From Pectinatus brassicae (GTDB taxonomy: Bacteria; Bacillota; Negativicutes; Selenomonadales; Selenomonadaceae), in contig NZ_JACHFH010000014.1 of assembly GCF_014201835.1 (NCBI RefSeq), forward strand, positions 1-64,000: 64,000 nucleotides of DNA. The letters run 5' to 3'. A program made the position numbers and the translations under genes. The notes beneath the pieces are model-generated. The model did no database searches, was not told the origin of the DNA, and was given only the letters and a program-made list of their open reading frames with translations. Position 1 is the stretch's first letter; each line of letters opens with the position of its first letter. This document shows positions 36,144 through 43,676 of this stretch, in pieces.

Positions 36144-37508
36144 TTAATCAATCATTTTTAAACCGCATTTTTCCATGAGTTTTTTTGCTTCAACGTATTC
36201 GGCAATACCTTTGGCTACCATTTTCGCATCTTTCATGGCTTTTACTACAGTTGCCGGGCCATTGACAACATCACCACCGGAAAATACGCCGCTGCGCATA
36301 GTCATGCCATAAGGATTGGGACGCGTTTTTACATATCCGGCTTTATCTACTTCAATACCCTTAGTAGAACCGATTATACGACTGGCAGGACGTTGCCCGA
36401 TGGCAATTATTACTTTATTAGCAGGGATAATGGTGGACTTTTCTGTTATTATAAGATTTTTGTCTTTGCCAGGATCGTGGACAATATTACAGCGAAGTCC
36501 GGTAACAAAATATTCGCCGATTAATTCCATGGGGCTGCGTAAAGAAATTATATGTACACCTTCATCACAGGCAGCTGATACTTCTGACGGCAAGGCGGCC
36601 ATTTCTTCAGCGCGATTACGATTTATGATAGTTACCGAAGCTGCTTCGCGGCGTACGGCAGTACGGGCGGCATCAATAGCAGTATTGCCGGCACCGATTA
36701 CCACGACGTTATCACCACTATGAATAGGAACTTCAATACTGCTGATGCTGCCTTGATTAGCCAAAGAAACCATTTGGAGAAAATAAGTGGCCTGCATTAC
36801 ACCGGGCAGTTTTATTCCCGGCAGAGGCAGAGATTTAGCTAAGGCATTACCTGTTCCAATAAAGACAGCATCAAATCCATCGGCAAATAATTTATCAATA
36901 GTAAGACTTGGACCAATCATGGTATTTAATTTAAATTCTACGCCTAGATTGGCTATTTTTTTCACTTCACGACGAACTACCTGTTTGGGAAGACGAAATT
37001 CTGGAATACCGTACATCAATACACCGCCAGCTTCCTGTTGGGCATCGAATACAGTTACGGAAAAACCAATTTTGGCTAAATCCCCAGCAACGGTGAGACC
37101 AGCTGGACCAGAGCCGATAACGGCTATTTTACCAGCCTCTTTCTTTTTTATTATAGCAGCGGTTAAGGAGAGTTCTCCATCCATATCGGCAATAAAACGC
37201 TCAATTTTGCCGATTTTTATGCCCTTGCCGCGTTTATTTAAAATGCAGGCGCCTTCACATTGTTTTTCATGCGGGCAGACGCGGCCACAGACAGCCGGTA
37301 AATTACTGCGATGGGCAATAATTGTACTGGCTAGACCTAAATTGCCATTAGCCATGGCCTGAATAAAATCAGGAATTTCATTTTCAATCGGACAACCGGT
37401 ACGACAAAGAGGTTTATTGCAATTGAGACAGCGTTTTGCTTCTATAATTGCTTCGCGCAGGGTAAAGCCTGTTGGATCATATTCGATAAATCTTCCTAAA
37501 TTTTCCAA
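36144..37508 (-). CDS. NAD(P)H-dependent oxidoreductase of the GltD / homotetrameric glutamate synthase small-subunit family
   Basis: Residues 1-110 hold two cysteine clusters for 4Fe-4S centres (CLNCNKPLCRTGCP and CGRVCPHEKQCEGAC). Two Rossmann domains follow: FAD GSGPAGLTVA near 137 and NAD(P) GAGNTAIDAA near 275; FSGGDVVNG precedes the C-terminus. 454 residues, matching GltD-like proteins also annotated SudA or NfnB-like. No large GltB or NfnA subunit is adjacent. TTG start with GGGAGG about 11 bases upstream. Physiological role is uncertain. Confidence 0.85.
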   Translation of the reverse strand: MENLGRFIEYDPTGFTLREAIIEAKRCLNCNKPLCRTGCPIENEIPDFIQAMANGNLGLASTIIAHRSNLPAVCGRVCPHEKQCEGACILNKRGKGIKIGKIERFIADMDGELSLTAAIIKKKEAGKIAVIGSGPAGLTVAGDLAKIGFSVTVFDAQQEAGGVLMYGIPEFRLPKQVVRREVKKIANLGVEFKLNTMIGPSLTIDKLFADGFDAVFIGTGNALAKSLPLPGIKLPGVMQATYFLQMVSLANQGSISSIEVPIHSGDNVVVIGAGNTAIDAARTAVRREAASVTIINRNRAEEMAALPSEVSAACDEGVHIISLRSPMELIGEYFVTGLRCNIVHDPGKDKNLIITEKSTIIPANKVIIAIGQRPASRIIGSTKGIEVDKAGYVKTRPNPYGMTMRSGVFSGGDVVNGPATVVKAMKDAKMVAKGIAEYVEAKKLMEKCGLKMID

Positions 37509-37567
37509 AATACTTCAATCCTCCCTTATTTTTCCAATTGTCTTTATTATAACAGTTTTATTGTTAT

Positions 37568-39121
37568 TTATTTAGTGTTTTCTGGAAAGATAAAACTAAA
37601 TGTCGTACCTTCATCAAGTTTACTGGCTACCTTTATATCAATGTCATGGCGGGTGGCTATTTGTTGGGCAATGGCCAGACCCAAGCCGGTACCGTTTTTA
37701 TTGCGTTCATTATTGACTTTATGAAAACGGTCAAATATATGGCCTAATATGGAATCATCTATGCCGCAGCCATGATCCTTTATCTGCAGGCAGATATTAT
37801 TATCAGCAGTAAGCTGCATCTCGATAATACCATTAGCTGGCGAAAATTTAATGCCGTTATCAAGCACAATAATTATCATTTGGCGTAAACGGCCATAGTC
37901 ACCGGTAAATTCAGTAGGTGGTATAGCAATATCGTTTTTGATAGCAATTTGTTTGGCTGCGGCAAAAGGACGCATAGCGCGGGCGGCATCATTAATTAAA
38001 TCATTTAAGATAAATTTTGATTTTTCAGTTTTAAAATCAGGATTTTGCAGTTTGGATAATTCCAGCATATCATTGACCAAACGTTCTAAATAAATGGTTT
38101 CTTTGAGCATTTGCTGGTGATACTCTTTTTGTTTTTCGGGGTCTTTAATAACGCCGTTAGTAAGAGCCTCGAGTGATGCCCGTAATACGGCAACAGGTGT
38201 GCGTAATTCATGGGAAACATTAGCAGTGAATATACGGCGTGCTTTATCAATGCGGCCGCTTTCTTCAGCAGCGGCGGCCAGTCGTGTACCCATTTGTTCG
38301 AGGGAAATGGCCAGATCACCTATTTCATCAGAATGATGTATGTCTGTTTTATTAGTATAATTGCCGTCAGCAATAGCTAAGGCAGTTTGTTTCATTTTAC
38401 GCAGCGGATTGGTAAAGTAATAGGACAACAGCAGCGAGGCCGGCAGAGATAAAAACATAGCCAGTAAAGAGCTAATGCCAAGCAGTTTTATGACGTAAAA
38501 AACCGAGGTATCAAGCTGGCTGATAGGTGCATGCATAAGGACAGCACCAACATAGTTCCCTTGGGCGTCTTTAATTGGGGCAGCAGCTGTGGTAGCAGGA
38601 GTGCCTAGTACACTGCTGAAGCTGTTGGCAACAATAGTTTCACCTTTTAACGCTTTATTTATAACATCAATGCCGCCGGTAGGCAGATCATTGTATTCAA
38701 CAGGTTTATGATGTCGGTTATTGCTTATAAGAAATTGATGGTTATTGTTTATAATCCAGATATCGCACATATCCATCTTATTGAGTAATTTTATATAGTA
38801 GCCCAATGCTCGATAATAAGGCAGCTTAGGATCGATAGGGGGGGGGACAGTCATGTTCATATTCGAATTTGAATCCATCATCCCCATATGATTTTGTTGC
38901 GAATGCAGATAGGGGGGAGGGGCATTAGCCGGAATATCATCCTGTAAAAATAAGCCGATAGTATTAGCAATCGTAACAACTTTTTCTTTAAGATCATTGC
39001 GATGGAGTTCAATTGTTTGTTTATTGAAAAAGAAATAGAAGAAACTATTGATTATAAGCATAAAAATGAATAGGAGAATAGTGAAAAAAGCAAATAATTT
39101 ATAGACAATTTTAATTTTCAT
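37568..39121 (-). CDS. Sensor histidine kinase with a Met/His-rich sensor loop
   Basis: Two TM helices (about 9-32 and 211-236) flank an extracytoplasmic domain of about 175 residues. Then HAMP, HisKA with His304 (NVSHELRTPV) and HATPase_c (N, G1 DHGCGID, G2 GTGLGLA). The sensor loop contains a Met/His/Asn-rich stretch at 73-91 (HSQQNHMGMM, SNMNM) and RHHKP, resembling copper/silver-binding loops; ligand is a guess. ATG 39121 overlaps the response-regulator gene by 11 bp; a TTG 5 codons earlier is possible. Confidence 0.92.
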   Translation of the reverse strand: MKIKIVYKLFAFFTILLFIFMLIINSFFYFFFNKQTIELHRNDLKEKVVTIANTIGLFLQDDIPANAPPPYLHSQQNHMGMMDSNSNMNMTVPPPIDPKLPYYRALGYYIKLLNKMDMCDIWIINNNHQFLISNNRHHKPVEYNDLPTGGIDVINKALKGETIVANSFSSVLGTPATTAAAPIKDAQGNYVGAVLMHAPISQLDTSVFYVIKLLGISSLLAMFLSLPASLLLSYYFTNPLRKMKQTALAIADGNYTNKTDIHHSDEIGDLAISLEQMGTRLAAAAEESGRIDKARRIFTANVSHELRTPVAVLRASLEALTNGVIKDPEKQKEYHQQMLKETIYLERLVNDMLELSKLQNPDFKTEKSKFILNDLINDAARAMRPFAAAKQIAIKNDIAIPPTEFTGDYGRLRQMIIIVLDNGIKFSPANGIIEMQLTADNNICLQIKDHGCGIDDSILGHIFDRFHKVNNERNKNGTGLGLAIAQQIATRHDIDIKVASKLDEGTTFSFIFPENTK

Positions 39122-39806
39122 TTTCTGCGGCTTCAAATTTATACCCTACCCCCCAAACTGTTTTTATCATTTTTCCATAAATACTTTTGGTGTTTAATTT
39201 GGCACGCAGTCGTTTGATATGGGAATCAACTGTGCGGGTATCACCAAAATAATCATAGCCCCAAATACTGTCAAGCAGATTATCACGCGAAAATACTTTG
39301 CCGTAATTTGATGCCAGCAGCCATAATAGCTCAATTTCTTTTTTTGTAAGCGATATATCAGTATCCTTGACACTTACAGCATAACTGTTAAGGTCTACCG
39401 TCATATCATCGTATTTTAAGATATGTGTCTTGTCAGAAGACGATGTGTCTAAGCGGCGTAATACGGCACGAACTCTAGCCATTACCTCAGCTGGTGAAAA
39501 AGGTTTAACAATATAATCATCAGCACCGATATCAAGTCCCATTATGCGTTCGAAATCTTCGCCGCGTGCTGTTATCATTATTACGGGAACATTAGAAGTT
39601 TTTCTGATATCGCGGCAGACGGCAAAGCCATCTTTATGGGGCATCATAATATCAAGTAATACGATATCAAGTTTTTCTTTATTGAATATTTCAGTGGCTT
39701 CTAATCCGTCAGCAGCAAAAAAAACATTAAAATCTTCCTGCCGGGCATATTCTCCTAAAACTGTGGCAATTTGTTCATTATCTTCAGCAATCAGCATATT
39801 TTTCAT
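39111..39806 (-). CDS. OmpR-family response regulator
   Basis: Receiver domain with acidic AEDNE, phospho-acceptor Asp52 (VLLDIMMP), Thr/Ala and Lys in KPFSP. The C-terminal winged helix runs from about 130 to 225 (LTKKEIELLWLLA, RTVDSHIKRLRAKL, TVWGVGYKFE). 231 residues, normal. Operon order is regulator then kinase. Divergent from the DUF2680-like gene across 239 bp that contain an 11-bp-phased TTGTCAT pair, a likely binding site. Confidence 0.95.
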   Translation of the reverse strand: MKNMLIAEDNEQIATVLGEYARQEDFNVFFAADGLEATEIFNKEKLDIVLLDIMMPHKDGFAVCRDIRKTSNVPVIMITARGEDFERIMGLDIGADDYIVKPFSPAEVMARVRAVLRRLDTSSSDKTHILKYDDMTVDLNSYAVSVKDTDISLTKKEIELLWLLASNYGKVFSRDNLLDSIWGYDYFGDTRTVDSHIKRLRAKLNTKSIYGKMIKTVWGVGYKFEAAENEN

Positions 39807-39978
39807 AAGTATATCCTTTCTTTTATTAGATAAATTAATAAATATTTCTCGAAATTGTAATATATACCTTAGTAATGTATTTATCTTATACCTTTAATTT
39901 AACAGATTCTTTAACAAATAAATAGTAGCAAACAAATATGTTTTTTTTATGGTATGAAATAATGAGTATTTAATGGTA

Positions 39979-39996
39979 TTGTCATTATTTTGTCAT
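39979..39996 (+). promoter_or_regulatory. Tandem TTGTCAT direct repeat, candidate response-regulator box
   Basis: TTGTCAT at 39979-39985 and again at 39990-39996, start-to-start 11 bp, i.e. one helical turn, as OmpR-family dimers require. It is 50 bp before the start of the exported DUF2680-like gene and 170 bp from the response-regulator gene. Confidence 0.5.
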
Positions 39997-40045
39997 AAAT
40001 AATTGCTAATATAAATTTAGTAATTTATGGAAATGAGGTTTGGTG

Positions 40046-40363
40046 ATGGCTGGAAAAAAAATTATTATAATTTTAGCAGTGGTTTTAGGAATCGTGATGG
40101 CATCAATTACAGCATTTGCGGCAACGGCAGCTGAGGTACAGCAGGCACAAATAGTATCGCAGCTGACAAATCGCTCAGTAAATAGTGTTTTGCAGGAAAG
40201 CTACCAGACTAATAAAACCTTTGGACAAATTGCCGATGAAGCAGGGAAAAAGGATGCATTTAGAGAAGAATTAACAAGCAATAAGAAAAATATTGAACAG
40301 AAAAAAATTCTTAGCGGACAAATTTGGGGAACAAAAGCCCGGTTGCAGGTAAATGAAAACTAA
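40046..40363 (+). CDS. Small exported protein, DUF2680-like
   Basis: Start ATG 40046, 7 bases after GAGG. Residues 1-28 are a signal peptide (cleavage near AFAA). The mature 77 residues are charged and helical: SQLTNRSVNSVLQE, then KTFGQIADEAGKKDAFREEL and KNIEQKKILSG. That order (a helix, a short K-T-xG-xIA-xEAGK turn, then helix) is characteristic of DUF2680 exported proteins. Divergent from the two-component genes, it may be their target, by analogy with CpxP; that is inference. Confidence 0.65.
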   Translation: MAGKKIIIILAVVLGIVMASITAFAATAAEVQQAQIVSQLTNRSVNSVLQESYQTNKTFGQIADEAGKKDAFREELTSNKKNIEQKKILSGQIWGTKARLQVNEN

Positions 40364-40496
40364 ATAAATGATAATCATAATTATTAGTCGTTAGTTTTAA
40401 TGGTTTATAAACATATAATATTAAAAAGCGTGACAAATAGTAAGTTATGAATTATAATATAGTAAATAATTTATATATATGAGAGGGGGATCTGTC

Positions 40497-40814
40497 ATGG
40501 CAATAATTCATGCAGATAAAGAACTTTTTGATAAAATGATGGCGGAAAAGAAAACATTTTTGGTGGACTTTTTTGCAACATGGTGCGGCCCATGCAAAAT
40601 GCTGGGACGTGTATTTGAATCGATTGAGGCCAAGGGTGAAGTCGATGTCGATATTGTAAAAATCGATATCGATCAGGAAATGGAATTAGCACAAAAATAC
40701 AATGTGGAAGTTGTACCTACATTATATTTTATAGCTAAAGGTGAAGCCGTAGGTACTATGAGTGGTTTTATTCCTGAGGATGAACTTGTAAAAAAATTAA
40801 AAGAACTAAAATGA
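40497..40814 (+). CDS. trxA: Thioredoxin
   Basis: Disulfide reductase of 105 residues. The active-site WCGPC is at about residues 28-32 (FFATWCGPCKM) and cis-Pro in EVVPTLYF near 73. Start ATG 40497, about 7 bases after GAGGGGGAT; an upstream in-frame ATG has no ribosome site. The gene for its presumed reductase starts 16 bp after its stop, so the pair form an operon. Confidence 0.95.
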   Translation: MAIIHADKELFDKMMAEKKTFLVDFFATWCGPCKMLGRVFESIEAKGEVDVDIVKIDIDQEMELAQKYNVEVVPTLYFIAKGEAVGTMSGFIPEDELVKKLKELK

Positions 40815-40830
40815 AATGTTGAGTGATATT

Positions 40831-41760
40831 ATGGAAAATAATAATACTTATGATATTGTCATAATTGGTGGTGGACCTGCTGGTATGACTGCAGCCATAT
40901 ATGCCAGCAGAGCTGGCTTAAAAGCTGTGGTACTTGAAGCTGATGCCCCAGGCGGTAAATTGGTAAAGACTTTTTCTATTGAAAATTGGCCGGGGATAAA
41001 AACAGTAAATGGTGCTGATTTAGCATGGTCAATGTATGAACAGACTGTAGCGCTTTGTCCGGAATTTGTCTTTACCGAGGCTGTCGATATTATTGACAAA
41101 GGTCAATTTAAGACAGTTATCTGTAAAAATGGCAAGGAGTACCAAGGCCGTGTAGTCATAATTGCGTCAGGTACGATTGAACGCTTGATGAATATTCTTG
41201 GTGAACAGGCTTGTATTGGCAAGGGCATAAGCTTTTGTGCTGTTTGTGATTCTGCCTTTTATAAGGATAAGGAAGTTATTGTTGTTGGCGGGGGGAACTC
41301 AGCATTAGAGGAGTCAATTTACCTTACGCGTGTAGCAAAGAAAGTTACGATTATTATTCGGCGCGATGTATTTCGTGCTGATGAGTCAGTACAGCAGAAA
41401 GTATTAGCTAATGATAAAATAGAAGTTATTAGAAATAAACTGCCACAGGAAGTGCTGATAAAAGATGGTCGGGCTGCAGGCTTAAAAATAAAGGATGCCA
41501 ATACTGGCGAAATGCAGGACATTTATGCTGATGGTATTTTCCCCTATATTGGCAATGACCCTATAACGAATTTTGCCAAAAATGTTGATATTACCGATGA
41601 TAAAGGTTATATTGTCGTCGATAATAATATGGCAACTAAAGTTGCCGGCATCTATGGTGCTGGTGATGTCTGCAAAAAATTTCTCCGCCAGATAGTAACT
41701 GCTGTTAATGATGGAGCAATTGCTGTTCAGGCAGCAGAAAAATATTTAGAAACATTATAA
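40831..41760 (+). CDS. trxB: Thioredoxin reductase (NADPH/flavin type)
   Basis: Flavoprotein that reduces thioredoxin. N-terminal FAD loop IIGGGPAGMTAA, redox-active CAVC pair (SFCAVCDSAFY, about residues 133-143), the NAD(P) loop GGGNSALEES, RRDVFRA for NADP phosphate, and C-terminal GAGDVCKK for FAD. About 309 residues. ATG 40831 has GAGTG upstream; ATG 40816 is an alternative. trxA precedes directly. The CAVC spacing is canonical CxxC. Confidence 0.93.
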   Translation: MENNNTYDIVIIGGGPAGMTAAIYASRAGLKAVVLEADAPGGKLVKTFSIENWPGIKTVNGADLAWSMYEQTVALCPEFVFTEAVDIIDKGQFKTVICKNGKEYQGRVVIIASGTIERLMNILGEQACIGKGISFCAVCDSAFYKDKEVIVVGGGNSALEESIYLTRVAKKVTIIIRRDVFRADESVQQKVLANDKIEVIRNKLPQEVLIKDGRAAGLKIKDANTGEMQDIYADGIFPYIGNDPITNFAKNVDITDDKGYIVVDNNMATKVAGIYGAGDVCKKFLRQIVTAVNDGAIAVQAAEKYLETL

Positions 41761-41780
41761 AGAATGGGGTAGCTATATAT

Positions 41781-41838
41781 AAACTGCCCCCCAATAGTTA
41801 GATCTAAAAATCTAACTATTGGGGGGCAGTTTTTTTTA
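41781..41838. terminator. Very long bidirectional terminator between trxB and the MalY-like gene
   Basis: Perfect 23-bp stem, 41781-41803 with 41810-41832, loop CTAAAA, followed by a T-run. The core pairs CTGCCCCCCAATAG with CTATTGGGGGGCAG. It is one of the longest perfect hairpins in the window. Confidence 0.93.
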
Positions 41839-43020
41839 CTGATTTATATTTTTTAAGGCTTTATGCAGTCGCTTTAGGGTTTCTTCTAAGACTATAGTTG
41901 GGCAGGCAAGATTTATTCTTTCAAAGCAGTCGCCTTCTGTGCCAAAAATATAGCCTTCATCGGCAAAAATATAGGCTTTTTGCTGCATGAATTTTTCCAA
42001 TTCGTCTTTGTCCATATTAAGGGCATGGCAATCCCACCATTGCAAATAAGTGCCCTCGAGATTAATAACTTTTATCTTTGGAATATATTTTTGCAGAAAC
42101 TTTTCGCAGAAGTTTTTATTATAAACAATTAATTCAAGAAACTCATCCAGCCATTGTTCACATTCATTATAAGCAAGTTCACAGGCCTTGTAGCCCATGC
42201 TGTTCAAAATACCATAGCCGGCTTTTCTGGCAGTCTTTATGAATTTTTTACGCAGTAGGGGATTTTTTATTATTATATTTGATACCTGTAGTCCGGCAAT
42301 ATTAAAAGTTTTGCTTGGGGCTGTACAGATTATGCAATTGTCAGCTATTTGGTTATTTATAGTGGCAAAAACATGATGTTTATAATCAGGCATGATTATA
42401 TCTGAATGTATCTCATCAGATATAACTAATACATTATGGTGCAGGCAGATATCGGCAATTTTCTCCAGTTCTTCTTTAGTCCAGACACGGCCAACGGGAT
42501 TATGCGGACTGCATAATAAAAGGACTTTATTGTTGTGATCAGCGGCTTTTTTTTCAAAATCTGCAAAATCGATATAATAATGATTATCTTTGTTAATCAA
42601 TGATGTTTTTATAATTTGCCGGTTGTTTTTTTGTATGGAATTAAAAAAAGGATAATAAACAGGGGTCATAACGATAACGCCATCATGCTTTTTGGTAAAA
42701 GCGCGCACAGCATTAAACAGAGCAGGAATTACTCCTGGGGAAGGGAGAATCCAATCATTTTCAATATGCCAATTGTGACGGCGCTGCATCCAGTTGGATA
42801 CGGCAGTAAAATAATTATCTGTTGGCAGGCTGTAACCTAATGAAGCCTTATGCAAAAAATCCTGCAGGCCGGTAAGTATTTCTGGTGGAGTAGATAATTC
42901 CATATCAGCAACGGACAAGGGCACAATATTATCGGGGATATCAGGATTGGCTTTATTCATCATCAGCCATTTGCTTGACCCAGTAGCTTTTCTATCTATT
43001 TTCGCAGTAAAATCATACAT
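41836..43020 (-). CDS. MalY/PatB family PLP-dependent cystathionine beta-lyase/aminotransferase
   Basis: Fold-type I PLP enzyme of 394 residues. Substrate-loop GYSLPTDNY near 75, DEIHSDI with the PLP-contacting Asp near 198, and the Schiff-base Lys in TAPSKTFNIAGLQ near 232 define the MalY/PatB branch (C-S lyase acting on cystathionine or cysteine). RBS AAGGTTCTG is weak. It has its own promoter (43056-43084) and sits alone, divergent from ptsH. Confidence 0.92.
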   Translation of the reverse strand: MYDFTAKIDRKATGSSKWLMMNKANPDIPDNIVPLSVADMELSTPPEILTGLQDFLHKASLGYSLPTDNYFTAVSNWMQRRHNWHIENDWILPSPGVIPALFNAVRAFTKKHDGVIVMTPVYYPFFNSIQKNNRQIIKTSLINKDNHYYIDFADFEKKAADHNNKVLLLCSPHNPVGRVWTKEELEKIADICLHHNVLVISDEIHSDIIMPDYKHHVFATINNQIADNCIICTAPSKTFNIAGLQVSNIIIKNPLLRKKFIKTARKAGYGILNSMGYKACELAYNECEQWLDEFLELIVYNKNFCEKFLQKYIPKIKVINLEGTYLQWWDCHALNMDKDELEKFMQQKAYIFADEGYIFGTEGDCFERINLACPTIVLEETLKRLHKALKNINQ

Positions 43021-43055
43021 AGCAGAACCTTCTTTCGTTTCTTGTGAATAAATGA

Positions 43056-43084
43056 AATATAATTGTAGTTTACTATTTAAGCAA
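43056..43084 (-). promoter_or_regulatory. Putative promoter of the MalY-like gene
   Basis: Minus strand TTGCTT (43084-43079), 17-bp spacer, TATATT (43061-43056), giving a leader of about 28 nt. Confidence 0.55.
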
Positions 43085-43304
43085 GAAAAATGCTACTAGG
43101 GGATTAGAATATAAATAATAGCAGATAATTGCTTGCATTTATAAATAATAATAACTTAATATAACAAAAAAAATCTATGCAATGATAATTAAAAAATATA
43201 ATTCGTAAGCAAAAATAATATTAAAACAAGAAAAGTATCTGATTTTTGTTAAATAATTATATACTTTATGTAAATTTTTACTGGTAATTTTCTTGTGTAT
43301 TCGG

Positions 43305-43333
43305 TATAATTTAATAAGTGCAGCATAGCTGCA
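43305..43333 (+). promoter_or_regulatory. ptsH -10 element and 5' hairpin
   Basis: TATAAT at 43305-43310 preceded by CGG; the -35 is weak. A 6-bp GC-containing hairpin at 43319-43333 would form the extreme 5' end of the mRNA, a common stabiliser of abundant transcripts such as ptsHI. Confidence 0.45.
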
Positions 43334-43367
43334 ATAACTAAATTATTTTTTTAAAGGGGATAGACTC

Positions 43368-43631
43368 ATGGAAAAAACATTAACTATTGAAAACAAAACA
43401 GGATTACATGCTCGTCCAGCATCAATGTTTGTTCAGACTGCTAACAAATTCAAAGCAAAAATTAAATTAACTGCAAAAGGCAAAAGCGTAGATGCAAAAA
43501 GCATTCTTATGATTATGAGCCTTGGTCTTCAACAGGGTACTGATGTTACTATCAATGCTGATGGTGAAGATGCACAAGCAGCATTAGATGCATTAACAGA
43601 CCTCGTTAAATCCAAATTTGGCGAAGAATAA
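43368..43631 (+). CDS. ptsH: Phosphocarrier protein HPr
   Basis: Carries phosphate from enzyme I to sugar-specific PTS enzymes II. The 87-residue protein has the active-site His14 in GLHARPA and a regulatory-site Ser45 in AKSILMIMSLG, equivalent to Ser46 of Gram-positive HPr. AAAGGGG lies 8 bases before the ATG. ptsI follows after 45 bp. No enzyme II genes are in the window. Confidence 0.96.
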   Translation: MEKTLTIENKTGLHARPASMFVQTANKFKAKIKLTAKGKSVDAKSILMIMSLGLQQGTDVTINADGEDAQAALDALTDLVKSKFGEE

Positions 43632-43676
43632 TAATATTATTATTTAACGGTAAAAGAGCCCCAAGGAGGTCTACTA

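Larger units (their letters stand above)
43021..43367. other. Intergenic region between the MalY-like gene and ptsH
   Basis: 347 bp with no gene. It holds the minus-strand promoter for the MalY-like gene, A+T-rich DNA without recognisable repeats, the TATAAT of the presumed ptsH promoter (43305-43310) and a 5' hairpin TGCAGC-ATA-GCTGCA (43319-43333) right at the expected ptsH transcript start. Confidence 0.6.

Noticed and set aside
36787-37362. 191-codon open frame on the plus strand
   Set aside because: Antisense to the GltD-like gene; Pro/Ala-rich nonsense translation.
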